The notes beneath the pieces are model-generated. The model saw nothing but the letters and a program-made list of their open reading frames with translations. It was not told the origin of the DNA and searched no databases. From Komagataeibacter europaeus LMG 18890 (GTDB lineage Bacteria > Pseudomonadota > Alphaproteobacteria > Acetobacterales > Acetobacteraceae), in NCBI RefSeq assembly GCF_000285295.1, contig NZ_CADP01000017.1, positions 1 through 51,727 of the forward strand: DNA of 51,727 bases, written 5' to 3'. Below are positions 9,062 through 17,433 of this stretch, one piece after another. The translations under genes were made by a program, and so were the position numbers. How positions within the stretch are numbered: position 1 is the stretch's first letter; each line of letters starts with the position of its first letter.

Positions 9062-9556
9062 ATGGGGATTGACGCCCTCACCTTTCGCAACGCCATGGCG
9101 CGGCTTGGCGCGGCGGTAAACGTTGTCACGACCGGAACACTTGATGATCCGGCTGGTTTTACGGCATCCGCCGTCTGTTCGGTCACCGATACGCCACCAA
9201 CTGTGCTGGTCTGCCTGAACCGCAATTCACGGGTGCGCGAGCGTTTTCGTGTCGATGCGGCCATGTGCATCAATGTGCTTGCCGCCGACCAGCAGGACAT
9301 ATCCGGCGTGTTCGCAAGCCCGCTGGAACAGGCGGAACGCTTCCGTTCCGGCCACTGGGACACACTGACCACCGGCGCGCCGGTGCTGGATGAGGCCGTG
9401 CTGTCATTGGACTGCCGGATCGAACGCATTGTGGAAGTCGGCACCCACAGCGTCATGTTCGGCGCGGTGGAAAGCCTGCGCAACAGCAGTCCGCGTGGCG
9501 GGCTGATCTATTTCAACCGTACCTACCACATGCTGCCCCATGATGACGATAAATAG
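9062..9556 (+). CDS. Flavin reductase family protein (RutF/HpaC-like)
   Basis: Small flavin reductase (164 residues) that uses NAD(P)H to reduce FMN or FAD and usually supplies reduced flavin to a partner monooxygenase. The N-terminal pattern FRNAMARLGAAVNVVTT, then GFTASAVCSVTDTPPTVLVC and NVLAADQQDIS, is that of the flavin-reductase-like (split-barrel FMN-binding) domain. GAG with a 10-base gap precedes the ATG at 9062. No partner monooxygenase is present nearby, so its role may be general flavin reduction. It is divergent from the hydrolase gene at 8940. Confidence 0.88.
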   Translation: MGIDALTFRNAMARLGAAVNVVTTGTLDDPAGFTASAVCSVTDTPPTVLVCLNRNSRVRERFRVDAAMCINVLAADQQDISGVFASPLEQAERFRSGHWDTLTTGAPVLDEAVLSLDCRIERIVEVGTHSVMFGAVESLRNSSPRGGLIYFNRTYHMLPHDDDK

Positions 9557-9640
9557 GCCGCTGGTTCCGGGTTAAGGAAAAATCCAGCCTTTTGCGCCAT
9601 GACGGACCGGATGGACCGACAGGCGCAAGGAGGCAACGGC

Positions 9641-9781
9641 ATGGACGACACACCCGGCAGGGCAGGCATGCGCACGGACGGGGTTCCTGTCTTGACGCTG
9701 CGTGGACTGATCTGGATACATGCTGGCCTTGCCCTTTTCGTGGCGCTTATGGCCATGTGGGCGGATCACCTGCCGGACTGA
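9641..9781 (+). CDS. Small single-pass membrane protein, unknown function
   Basis: A 46-residue protein that I do not recognise. The strong ribosome site AAGGAGG at 9627-9633, seven bases before the ATG at 9641, is the main argument that it is real. The first 19 residues are polar, then comes one predicted membrane helix (LRGLIWIHAGLALFVALMAM) and a short acidic tail WADHLPD. It stands 63 bases upstream of the Zur-type regulator and may be transcribed with it. A longer reading from 9599 has no ribosome site. Confidence 0.6.
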   Translation: MDDTPGRAGMRTDGVPVLTLRGLIWIHAGLALFVALMAMWADHLPD

Positions 9782-9844
9782 CCCTGCCCGGGCTGAGATC
9801 GGGCGCGGAGACCATGCCGGTAACCGGACACAGGAGCACCAGAA

Positions 9845-10342
9845 GTGGCCCGCACGATACAGACGGCCGTAACCGGTCTGCCCGCCGGGGTGGAAACCCT
9901 GCTTGATCAGGCGGCGGCTGTATGTCTGGCGCGCGCCGTCAGGCTGACGGAAATCCGCAGGCTGGTGCTGGGGCTGGTTCTGGCGGCGGACCGGCCACTG
10001 GGGGCCTATGACCTGCTGGAACAGATCCGTGCGACCCGTGGCAGGCCCGTGGCGCCGCCTACGGTATACCGGGCGCTGGACTTCCTTATGGAACAGGGGC
10101 TGATCCACAAGATCGAACGCCTGTCCGCCTTTGCCGGCTGCCGGCACATGCTGGAATCCGGGCATGCCTGTCACGGGCATGTCCATGCCGCGCAGTTCCT
10201 GATCTGTGGTAAATGCGGGCGTGTGACGGAACTGGATGATCCCCATATCCTCAAGGCGCTGCTGAAGGTCACGCGGGCGCGTGGTTTTTCAGTCCGCCAG
10301 ACCACCATAGAGGCGGAGGGCCTGTGCGCCGCATGCGCATGA
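9845..10342 (+). CDS. zur: Fur family transcriptional regulator, probably Zur
   Basis: Metal-sensing repressor of 165 residues. The N-terminal winged helix includes APPTVYRALDFLMEQGLIHKIE, the typical Fur-family recognition region. The C-terminal dimer domain has His-rich SGHACHGHVHAAQFLICGKCG and a final CAAC; the pair CGKC / CAAC is the structural zinc site. The single-His linker and the text resemble Zur more than Fur, so zinc is the likely signal, but this is by resemblance only. It starts with GTG at 9845, preceded by AGGAG (9831-9835). Zinc uptake genes that it would repress are not in the window. Confidence 0.85.
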   Translation: MARTIQTAVTGLPAGVETLLDQAAAVCLARAVRLTEIRRLVLGLVLAADRPLGAYDLLEQIRATRGRPVAPPTVYRALDFLMEQGLIHKIERLSAFAGCRHMLESGHACHGHVHAAQFLICGKCGRVTELDDPHILKALLKVTRARGFSVRQTTIEAEGLCAACA

Positions 10343-10397
10343 AGGACCGGATTGACCACAACAGGCCGTAACGGCCCGTCATGGATGGGGCACGGAC

Positions 10398-10943
10398 ATG
10401 GTGCAACGCCGAAAGGGCCGTATGGCCGAACTGCCCTTTGCCGCCCCCACCCGCAGCCGGAAGCCCGGCAGGGCGCCGCGACGCACGACCGATGCACCGA
10501 CCGCCCCGTCGGCTACGGACCAGCCCGACCTGTTTGCCGTACCCATGCCCGGCATACGGCATGTGCTGACCTACCTTGATATCGCGGCGATTGGCCTGGC
10601 CAGAGTGGATGTCCGCCAGTTACGGGCGGGGGAGGGGGCGGATGCATATCTGTACCATGTAACGACGCAGGCGGATCTGGAAACGATCCAGGCCCGGGGC
10701 ACCATCGTGTTTTCACCGCGCGCGCCACTGGTGCTGACGGAACGCCCCGGGGTGCCACTATGGCTTGCAAATATGATGGAAGTCATGGAACCGGACGATA
10801 TGGCAGGGCATATAGCAGAAATTCCGGTCGTTTTTATGGTAAAACGATTTGTAATGGATGAATTGCTGGAACATGATCCTGACCGGACGCGAAAATATGG
10901 TGTATCGTTCTTTCTACTGACCGGCCTTAACCGGCAGGAATAA
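10398..10943 (+). CDS. Hypothetical protein with possible ADP-ribosyltransferase-like motif
   Basis: I do not recognise this 181-residue protein. Residues 1-45 are basic and low in complexity (RRKGR, RSRKPGRAPRR). The rest looks globular and soluble. Residues 85-101, LYHVTTQADLETIQARG, have the shape of the first motif of some ADP-ribosyltransferase-fold proteins (KptA, DarT and relatives: Tyr/His, Thr, then an Asn/Asp-Leu and a Gly). The other ART residues are not clear, so this is a weak resemblance. It follows zur by 55 bases and precedes the sugar transporter by 43, and could share transcription with either. A downstream ATG at 10422 is an alternative start. Confidence 0.7.
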   Translation: MVQRRKGRMAELPFAAPTRSRKPGRAPRRTTDAPTAPSATDQPDLFAVPMPGIRHVLTYLDIAAIGLARVDVRQLRAGEGADAYLYHVTTQADLETIQARGTIVFSPRAPLVLTERPGVPLWLANMMEVMEPDDMAGHIAEIPVVFMVKRFVMDELLEHDPDRTRKYGVSFFLLTGLNRQE

Positions 10944-10986
10944 TCTGATCACCGGCAACAAAAAAAAGATCAAAGGACCGGCCTTA

Positions 10987-12402
10987 ATGGAAAAACAGCC
11001 TGCAGCTAACGGATTTGACACGGCGCGTCTGCGTAATCTCATCATTGGCTGCCTTGCGGCGCTTGCCGGCCTTATGGCCGGGCTGGATATCGGAGTCATA
11101 TCCGGTGCGCTGGACCTGTTGGCCCAGACATTCCATGCCAGCACGATGCAGCAGGAATGGATTGTCAGCGCCATGATGGGCGGCGCGGCCGTAGGTTCCC
11201 TGTGCGGTGGCTGGATGTCACACCAGATCGGGCGCAAGCATGCGCTGCTGGTGGGGGCGGCGGTGTTTGTGGTCGGGTCGCTGGCCTGTGCGCTGGCCTG
11301 GTCGATCCCGTCCATGATCGTGGGGCGGCTGATCATGGGGCTGGCGATCGGGGTAGCGGCGTTCACCGCCCCCCTCTACCTGTCCGAAATCGCCAGCGAA
11401 CAGGCTCGTGGCGCCATGATCTCGACGTATCAGCTCATGATTACGGCGGGGATTTTCATCGCGTTCCTCAGCAACACCATGTTCAGCTATTCCGGTAACT
11501 GGCGCGGCATGTTCGCCGTTGCCGCCGTGCCGGGCGTGCTGTTCCTGATCGGTGTGCTGTTCCTGCCCTACAGCCCGCGCTGGCTCATGATGCGTGGCCG
11601 ACGCAAGGAAGCGCTGGAAGTGCTGGTGGATTTGCGTGACGACCGTAGCGCCGCCATGCAGGAAATCCAGAATATCAGCCGCCAGCTTCAGCAGAAGCAG
11701 CGCGGCTGGAGCCTGCTGCGCAACAACCGTAATTTCCGTCGCTCCATCTTCCTGGGCATGACGCTGCAGGTCATGCAGCAGCTCGCGGGTGTGAACGTGG
11801 TGATGTACTACGCCCCCAAGATCTTCGCGCTGGCCGGTTACGTCGGCCCCGCGCAGCTGTGGTGCACCGCCATGGTGGGGCTGGTGAACATGCTGGCCAC
11901 CTTCATCGCCATTGGTCTGGTGGACCGGTGGGGGCGCAAGCCCATCCTGTATACCGGCTTCATCATCATGGCCGTGGGCATGGGCTGCCTTGGTTTCATG
12001 CTGAACCGGCCCAACCTGGGGCAGACGGAACAGATCATTTCGGTCTTCATGCTGCTGATCTATATTTCCGGCTTTGCCATGTCCGCCGGTCCCCTGATCT
12101 GGGTTCTGTGTTCGGAGGTTCAGCCGCTGCAGGGACGTGACCTTGGTATTTCCATCTCCACGCTGACCAACTGGATCGCCAACATGATCGTGGGGGCGAG
12201 CTTCCTGTCGATGCTGCAATGGATGGGTAACGGGCCGACCTTCTGGCTGTTTGCCGTGTTCAACCTGTTTTTCGTGCTGGTGACATGGCGGTTCATCCCG
12301 GAAACGCGCGACATGTCGCTGGAAAAGATCGAGCAGCGTCTCATGGCGGGCCTGCCGCTGCGCGAAATCGGGCAGGGCAGGCCGCTGCCTGACAGCAGGT
12401 AG
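10987..12402 (+). CDS. Sugar:H+ symporter, MFS sugar porter family (GalP-like)
   Basis: Twelve-helix inner-membrane transporter of 471 residues that brings in a hexose or pentose with protons. Family signatures are all present: GLDIGVISGALDLL in helix 1, GRKHALL after helix 2, PYSPRWLMMRGR before the central loop, QQLAGVNVVMYYAP in helix 7, DRWGRKPILY, and PETRDMSLEKIE at the C-terminus. The first signature has LDIG where most relatives have FDIG or YDTG. AAAGGA lies ahead of the ATG at 10987. A strong terminator follows. It is a homologue of the broken transporter at 4889-6357, which it may replace. The exact sugar cannot be told. Confidence 0.92.
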   Translation: MEKQPAANGFDTARLRNLIIGCLAALAGLMAGLDIGVISGALDLLAQTFHASTMQQEWIVSAMMGGAAVGSLCGGWMSHQIGRKHALLVGAAVFVVGSLACALAWSIPSMIVGRLIMGLAIGVAAFTAPLYLSEIASEQARGAMISTYQLMITAGIFIAFLSNTMFSYSGNWRGMFAVAAVPGVLFLIGVLFLPYSPRWLMMRGRRKEALEVLVDLRDDRSAAMQEIQNISRQLQQKQRGWSLLRNNRNFRRSIFLGMTLQVMQQLAGVNVVMYYAPKIFALAGYVGPAQLWCTAMVGLVNMLATFIAIGLVDRWGRKPILYTGFIIMAVGMGCLGFMLNRPNLGQTEQIISVFMLLIYISGFAMSAGPLIWVLCSEVQPLQGRDLGISISTLTNWIANMIVGASFLSMLQWMGNGPTFWLFAVFNLFFVLVTWRFIPETRDMSLEKIEQRLMAGLPLREIGQGRPLPDSR

Positions 12403-12444
12403 GCAGCAGGCCGCATGGCATCCGCACCGTGGTCGGCATGGTGA

Positions 12445-12478
12445 ACGGGTGCAGCCTTTACGGCTGCACCCGTTTTTT
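12445..12478 (+). terminator. Rho-independent terminator of the sugar symporter gene
   Basis: Perfect 12-bp stem ACGGGTGCAGCC / GGCTGCACCCGT with loop TTTAC, followed by six T (12473-12478). It lies 43 bases after the stop codon. Confidence 0.9.
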
Positions 12479-12544
12479 ATTGTCTGTCTGTCCCGGCGCA
12501 GTGGCCTGTCGTGCTGCAAGGGTACAGACCATTGGAAATGATTT

Positions 12545-12634
12545 CAGAATAAAGGTTTTTTGGGTGCCGCCTTTTTCCAAAAAGGCGGCTTTCTTCGAAG
12601 TTTTTGAAAAAAGCGTCACCAGAAACTTCTTTAT
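12545..12634 (-). repeat. Intergenic palindromic repeat, copy 3
   Basis: Reverse-orientation copy. Read on the minus strand it gives AAGAAGTTTCTGGTGACGC, a degraded first hairpin (TTTTTTCAAAAACTTCG), the intact second hairpin GCCGCCTTTTTGGAAAAAGG, and the end CACCCAAAAAACCTTTATTC. It lies downstream of folC on folC's strand. Confidence 0.82.
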
Positions 12635-12742
12635 GTTTTGGTGAATCTTTTGTGGTCGGTCCGTCCGACATCAACCCGCAGGCAGATACCTTTTTCAACA
12701 CGGTTTCTATTGCGGGACATCTGCGCCTGTGGGGCTTGTGCG

Positions 12743-14065
12743 TCAGTCAGGCTGCCAGCCATCAAGCTGCAGGGCGACACCGGCCAGATACAGGCTGCCA
12801 CATATGATGACGCGGGCGGGTGGGGCATCCGGTTCCGCTGTGGCCGCCAGATGCGTCAGGGCGGCGTGCAGGGTGGGACCAGCCGTGGCCCGGCCACCAG
12901 CCGCCGCAATGATGTCCGCCACGGGCTGCGCCAGATGCTGGTCCTTTTCCGCTACGGCCTGGATGGAGGCCGCATGCGGCAGCAGGGGCGACAGGAAGCC
13001 GGTGGCGTCCTTGGTCTGCTTCATGCCGATGACCAGATGGGTGGGACGATCCGCCCATTCCGCCATCACCTGTGCCAGTACCTCGCCCGCACCGGGATTG
13101 TGACCGCCATCAAGCCATAATTCCCAGTCCAGGGGCATCAGGGCCGCCAGGTGGCCGGACAGGCGCTGCATCCGCGCGGGCCAGCGTGCCTGGGCAATCC
13201 CCGCCCATGCCTGTTGCGGCAGGGGCAGGCCACTGGCGCGCAGGGTGGCGATGGCAAGACCCGCATTGTCGACCTGGTGCGCGCCACGCAGGCCGGGCAG
13301 GGGCAGGTCCAGCGCACCATGACGGTCATGGTAGCGCAGGCTTGTGCCATCTGGCGCGGGGGTGATGGACCATTCATGGTCCCGCCGCCACAGGGGGCTG
13401 CCGTGCGCGTGTGCCGTGCGGACAAGGACGTCCATGACCTCGGCTTGCTGGCGGCCGGTGGTTACGGGAACGCCGGGTTTGATGATGCCTGCCTTCTCGG
13501 TCGCGATTGCCCCCGGCGTATCGCCAAGGAAGGCCTCATGATCCATCGAGATGGCCGTGATCGCGCATGCTGCCGGGCGTTCAAGCACATTGGTGGCGTC
13601 ATGGCGGCCGCCCAGCCCGACCTCGACAATCGCAAGATCGGCAGGGTGGCGCGCACACAGCATGAAACCCGCCGCCGTCAGGACTTCGAACACCGTAATG
13701 GGTGCGCCGGCATTGACCTGTTCGATGTCTTCCAGAACGCCCGCCAGTTCGCGTTCCGTCACGATCTGGCCCGCGATGCGGAAACGTTCGGTCACGTGGA
13801 CCAGATGCGGCGATGTCAGCACATGCACCCGCCACCCCGCCGCTTCAGCCACGGCGCGCATCAGGGCGCAGGTGCTGCCTTTCCCGTTCGTGCCCGCCAC
13901 GTGCACGACGGGCGGCAGGTGGCGTTCGGGGTGGCCAAGGCGCGCCAGCAGCGTTTCCAGCCGGGCCAGTGACAGGTCGATCAGGGCCGGATACAGCCGG
14001 TTCAGCCGTTCAAGTATCTGCCCTGTCCGGCCAACGAATTCCGGCCCGAGCGTGGGGGTATTCAT
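12743..14065 (-). CDS. folC: Bifunctional folylpolyglutamate synthase / dihydrofolate synthase
   Basis: ATP-dependent ligase that adds glutamate to dihydropteroate and to tetrahydrofolates, in the cytoplasm. The 440 residues show the Mur-ligase-like fold: P-loop GTNGKGS at 58-64, then TSPHLVHVTERFRI, FEVLTAAGF, VEVGLGGRHDATN and the central MDHEAFLGDT with the metal ligands. The C-terminal domain has LDGGHNPGA. It begins 21 bases after accD, the usual alphaproteobacterial order accD-folC, so the two are likely co-transcribed. The protein supplies polyglutamylated folate for the one-carbon enzymes encoded elsewhere, including FolD at 40903. Confidence 0.95.
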   Translation of the reverse strand: MNTPTLGPEFVGRTGQILERLNRLYPALIDLSLARLETLLARLGHPERHLPPVVHVAGTNGKGSTCALMRAVAEAAGWRVHVLTSPHLVHVTERFRIAGQIVTERELAGVLEDIEQVNAGAPITVFEVLTAAGFMLCARHPADLAIVEVGLGGRHDATNVLERPAACAITAISMDHEAFLGDTPGAIATEKAGIIKPGVPVTTGRQQAEVMDVLVRTAHAHGSPLWRRDHEWSITPAPDGTSLRYHDRHGALDLPLPGLRGAHQVDNAGLAIATLRASGLPLPQQAWAGIAQARWPARMQRLSGHLAALMPLDWELWLDGGHNPGAGEVLAQVMAEWADRPTHLVIGMKQTKDATGFLSPLLPHAASIQAVAEKDQHLAQPVADIIAAAGGRATAGPTLHAALTHLAATAEPDAPPARVIICGSLYLAGVALQLDGWQPD

Positions 14066-14086
14066 GGGGAGCGCCCTTGTTCGGGG

Positions 14087-14956
14087 TCAGGCCGCGGGCC
14101 GCGGCGCGATGTGGCGGTAGTTGAGCTGCCCGATCAGCTGCCCGAGGGTTACGGGCAGGTCGCCGCGTTTGACCACCATGTCCAGCATGCCGTGTTCCAG
14201 CAGGTATTCCGCGCGCTGGAAGCCTTCGGGCAGCTTTTCGCGCACCGTATCCTCGATCACGCGCTGTCCGGCAAAGCCGATCAGGGCATTGGGCTCGGCA
14301 ATCTGCACGTCACCCAGCATGGCGAAGGATGCGGAAACCCCCCCCGTGGTCGGATTGGTCAGCACGACGAAATAGGGCAGCCCCGCTTCCTTGAGCATCT
14401 GCACCCCCACCGTGGTGCGGGGCATCTGCATGAGGCTGATCATGCCTTCCTGCATGCGCGCGCCACCGGATGCGGTAAAGACGATCAGCGGCGACTGCTG
14501 CAGGATGGCAAGGCGGGCGGCGGCAAGGAAGGCCTCACCCAATGCCGCACCCATCGTGCCCGCGATGAATTCGAACGCCATGACGGCGACAACCGCGTTA
14601 TGCCCGCCGATCTGCCCATGGGCCACGGCCATGGATTCATCAAGCTGGGATTTGGCGCGTTCATCCTTCAGCCGGTCCGTGTAGCGCTTGCGGTCACGGA
14701 AGGAGAGGGGGTCAACCGGCACCCTGGGCAGTTCGATGCGGGTATATTCCCCGTTGTCAAACGTCCATTCCAGCCGTTCGGGCACGGTGGCGCGCATGTG
14801 GTAGCCGCAATGCGGGCACACATTCATCGCCTTGCGCAGGTCCTTGGTCAGGATCATCTGCTCGCACGATTCGCAGTTGGTCCACAGGTTGTCCGGCACT
14901 TCCCGCTTGAGCAGGCTGCGGATCTTGGGACGGACATATTCGGTCAGCCAGCTCAT
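14087..14956 (-). CDS. accD: Acetyl-CoA carboxylase carboxyltransferase subunit beta
   Basis: Beta subunit of the carboxyltransferase that makes malonyl-CoA for fatty acid synthesis; it works with AccA in an A2B2 complex. The zinc ribbon is formed by Cys 28, 31, 47 and 50 (TNCESC and VCPHC). The crotonase-fold domain shows MAFEFIAGTMGAALGEAF, ASGGARMQEGMISLMQM and NPTTGGVSASFAMLGD. The length of 289 is typical. GGGAGAGG precedes the ATG at 14956. It sits between trpA and folC, a widespread alphaproteobacterial arrangement, but a full-length intergenic repeat (15076-15163) separates it from trpA, so its promoter may be its own. Confidence 0.96.
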   Translation of the reverse strand: MSWLTEYVRPKIRSLLKREVPDNLWTNCESCEQMILTKDLRKAMNVCPHCGYHMRATVPERLEWTFDNGEYTRIELPRVPVDPLSFRDRKRYTDRLKDERAKSQLDESMAVAHGQIGGHNAVVAVMAFEFIAGTMGAALGEAFLAAARLAILQQSPLIVFTASGGARMQEGMISLMQMPRTTVGVQMLKEAGLPYFVVLTNPTTGGVSASFAMLGDVQIAEPNALIGFAGQRVIEDTVREKLPEGFQRAEYLLEHGMLDMVVKRGDLPVTLGQLIGQLNYRHIAPRPAA

Positions 14957-15075
14957 GTTGCCTCTCCCTTAAGCTTTCTGGAGGCCTGTTCCATACAGGC
15001 AGATGAACGATTGGGCCAGATTGTCATTGCGGGGGCCATTGCGGAAAATCGCCTGTGAAATGTCCCGCAAACCGT

Positions 15076-15163
15076 AAGAAAGTTTTTGGTGAAGCTTTTT
15101 TCAAAAAGCCTCAGAAGGCGCCGCCTTTTTGAAAAAAGGCGGCACCCAAAAACTTTTGTTTTT
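15076..15163 (+). repeat. Intergenic palindromic repeat, copy 4 (best example)
   Basis: The clearest copy of a family of about 90 bp. It begins GAAAGTTTTTGGTG and ends CACCCAAAAACTTTTG, which are inverted repeats of each other (AAAGTTTTTGG-TG against CACCCAAAAACTTT). Inside are two hairpins: GAAGCTTTTTTCAAAAAGCC, and GCCGCCTTTTTG / AAAAAAGGCGGC. Together the three stems could form a three-way junction in RNA or a cruciform in DNA. This copy lies between accD and trpA, within what is usually one transcription unit. Confidence 0.88.
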
Positions 15164-15173
15164 TATCAATGTA

Positions 15174-16010
15174 TTATTTTGAGACAGTTTTGCTTACGGC
15201 ATGCACGGCATCCGCCAGCCCGCGCAGCTGTTCCAGCACCGCGGGCACGGTGCGGGCCGTTGCCCGGCCATCCGCATTCAGCGTGCCCTCAAGCGTGTTG
15301 AGCAGGGCGGACGCCACGACGGCGGCATCGGCCGCGCGTACGGCGTTTGCCGCCAGTTCCGGCGTGCGGATGCCAAAGCCGATGGCGATGGGCAGGTCGG
15401 TGGCACGGCGCAGGCGGGGCAGGGCATGGGCCAGTTCATCGGTGCTGGCGGTGCGTGTGCCCGTCACCCCGGTGATGCTGACATAATAGACAAAGCCCGA
15501 TGCGCCGTTGAACACGACCGGCAGCCGGTCGTCCGGCGTTGTGGGGGCGACAAGGCGGATGATGTCCAGCCCGGCGGCAGCAGCCGGGCCTGCCAGCAGG
15601 TCGGCTTCTTCCGGTGGCATGTCGACGACGATCAGGCCATCCACGCCCGCTGCTTTCGCATCCACGCAGAAGCGTTCGGGACCATAGGCCTCGATGGGGT
15701 TGGTGTAGCCCATCAGGATGATTGGTGTCTCGTCATCGCCGTCGCGGAAGGCCGTGACCATTTCCAGCACGCGCTTCATGGTCGAATCACCCTTCAGCCC
15801 GCGTAGCGCGGCCTTCTGGATGGTCGGGCCATCGGCCGACGGGTCGGAAAAGGGCACCCCCACCTCGATCAGGTCGGCGCCCGCACCGGGCATGCCGCGC
15901 AGGATGGCAAGCGACGTGTCGTAATCCGGGTCGCAGGCTTCGACATAGGGGATCAGGGCGCCACGGCCCTGCTGGCGCAGGGTGGCGAAGCGGCGGGCGA
16001 TGCGGCTCAC
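15174..16010 (-). CDS. trpA: Tryptophan synthase alpha subunit
   Basis: Cleaves indole-3-glycerol phosphate to indole, which tunnels to TrpB. The 278-residue TIM barrel shows the catalytic Glu in [11 protein letters not shown] and the catalytic Asp in [13 protein letters not shown], followed by [15 protein letters not shown] and the phosphate-binding GFGIRTPE. The GTG at 16010 was chosen because it overlaps the trpB stop codon (GTGA) and gives a standard N-terminus VSRIARRF. The frame reads on to 16178, but only as an out-of-phase version of trpB. The overlap implies translational coupling, as expected for two subunits of one complex. Confidence 0.96.
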   Translation of the reverse strand: MSRIARRFATLRQQGRGALIPYVEACDPDYDTSLAILRGMPGAGADLIEVGVPFSDPSADGPTIQKAALRGLKGDSTMKRVLEMVTAFRDGDDETPIILMGYTNPIEAYGPERFCVDAKAAGVDGLIVVDMPPEEADLLAGPAAAAGLDIIRLVAPTTPDDRLPVVFNGASGFVYYVSITGVTGTRTASTDELAHALPRLRRATDLPIAIGFGIRTPELAANAVRAADAAVVASALLNTLEGTLNADGRATARTVPAVLEQLRGLADAVHAVSKTVSK

Positions 16011-17236
16011 AGTTTCACTCCCAGATGTTCGGCGACGGTGAAGATATCCTTGTCCCCCCGGCCGGAAATGTTGATGACAATGATCTGGTCCTTGCCCATA
16101 CCGGGCGCGATCTTCGCGGCATAGGCGATGGCGTGGGCGCTTTCCAGCGCGGGAATGATGCCCTCGGTGCGGGTGCATAGCTGGAAGGCGTCCAGCGCCT
16201 CCTGGTCGGTCGCCCCAACATATTCGGCGCGCCCGATGTCACTGAGCCATGAATGTTCGGGACCAACACCGGGATAGTCGAGGCCGGCGCTGATGGAATG
16301 GGCTTCGGTGATCTGTCCGTCCGCATCCTGCAGCAGGTAGGTGCGGTTGCCGTGCAGCACGCCGGGCTTGCCACGCTCGATGGAGGCGGCGGTACGTCCG
16401 CTGTCCAGCCCGCAGCCCGCGGCCTCGACGCCGATCAGCCTGACTTCGGGGTCATCAAGGAAGGGATGGAAGATGCCCATGGCATTCGACCCGCCACCGA
16501 TCGCCGCCACGATCGCATCAGGCAGGCGGCCTTCGGCGGCCACGATCTGTTCCTTGGTTTCCACGCCGATTATGGACTGGAAATCACGCACCATCTGCGG
16601 ATAGGGGTGCGGCCCCGCCACCGTGCCGACAAGGAAGTAGGTGTCATGCACGTTGGTCACCCAGTCGCGCATGGCTTCGTTCATCGCGTCCTTCAGCGTG
16701 CCCGCGCCTGCGGTAACGGGCACGACTTCGGCCCCCAGCAGGCGCATGCGGAACACGTTGGGCTTCTGGCGCTCGACATCGGTGGCGCCCATGTAGATCG
16801 CGCATTTCATGCCGAACAGCGCGCACACGGTCGCGGTGGCCACGCCGTGCTGGCCTGCGCCGGTTTCGGCCACGATGCGGGTGCGGCCCATGCGGCGGGC
16901 CAGCAGGATCTGCCCCATGACGTTGTTGAGCTTGTGGGAACCGGTATGGTTCAGTTCCTCGCGCTTCATGTAGATTTTCGCGCCGCCAAGCTGTTCGGTC
17001 ATGCGGCGCGCAAACCACAGCGGACTGGGACGACCGACATAATCCTGGAGATAATAATCCAGTTCACGCCGGAATTCGGGGTCCGCCTGCGCCGCCCTGT
17101 AGGCGTCGTCCAGCTCCAGCAGGAGCGGCATCAGGGTTTCGGCGACAAAACGGCCACCAAAAATTCCAAAACGGCCGCGACCGTCCGGCCCGCTGCGCAG
17201 GCTGTTGGCGCCTGCCTGTGTATCTGTTGCGCTCAA
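16007..17236 (-). CDS. trpB: Tryptophan synthase beta subunit
   Basis: PLP enzyme that joins indole with serine to make tryptophan, in complex with TrpA. The N-terminal region reads [16 protein letters not shown], the PLP lysine is in HTGSHKLNN, and GGGSNAMG binds the PLP phosphate; [12 protein letters not shown] is also typical. I chose TTG at 17236, preceded by GCGGAG with an eight-base gap, giving 409 residues starting MSATDTQA. An ATG at 17284 is open but has no ribosome site. Usually trpF precedes trpB in this class; here the upstream gene is the divergent corA, so trpF must be elsewhere. Confidence 0.95.
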   Translation of the reverse strand: MSATDTQAGANSLRSGPDGRGRFGIFGGRFVAETLMPLLLELDDAYRAAQADPEFRRELDYYLQDYVGRPSPLWFARRMTEQLGGAKIYMKREELNHTGSHKLNNVMGQILLARRMGRTRIVAETGAGQHGVATATVCALFGMKCAIYMGATDVERQKPNVFRMRLLGAEVVPVTAGAGTLKDAMNEAMRDWVTNVHDTYFLVGTVAGPHPYPQMVRDFQSIIGVETKEQIVAAEGRLPDAIVAAIGGGSNAMGIFHPFLDDPEVRLIGVEAAGCGLDSGRTAASIERGKPGVLHGNRTYLLQDADGQITEAHSISAGLDYPGVGPEHSWLSDIGRAEYVGATDQEALDAFQLCTRTEGIIPALESAHAIAYAAKIAPGMGKDQIIVINISGRGDKDIFTVAEHLGVKL

Positions 17237-17373
17237 CTTCGCTACTCCGCAAGAAATAGGTGCGTGGCTCAATGGTATCATCATGCAGCCGTCCCGGGCC
17301 GCGTATCAGGCGGTTCTGGACCGGATGGCGGTAAAATACCAGCCCCCTGCCGTATCGTGGAGCGTGTCATGAT

Positions 17374-17402
17374 TTGACATGTTTGCTGTCGCATGATGGA
17401 TG
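17374..17402 (+). promoter_or_regulatory. Possible corA promoter
   Basis: A perfect -35 box TTGACA (17374-17379) is followed 17 bases later by TGGATG (17397-17402), a poor -10 box. It lies 32 bases before the corA start codon in the divergent trpB-corA interval. No magnesium riboswitch-like structure was recognised there. Confidence 0.3.
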
Positions 17403-17433
17403 AACAACGACCCGAACCACAGAAAGACCGCCC

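Larger units (their letters stand above)
12403..12742. other. Gene-free interval between sugar symporter and folC
   Basis: These 340 bases hold the symporter's terminator (12445-12478) and repeat copy 3 in reverse orientation (12545-12634). The remaining 100 bases before the folC stop show no reading frame or motif that I can support. Confidence 0.7.

Noticed and set aside
11218-12519. 433-codon minus-strand frame opposite the sugar symporter
   Set aside because: His/Gln/Arg-rich low-complexity translation typical of an antisense shadow; the plus strand encodes all sugar porter signatures.
17237-17433. Riboswitch or trp attenuator between trpB and corA
   Set aside because: No leader peptide rich in Trp codons and no Mg-sensing fold could be recognised.
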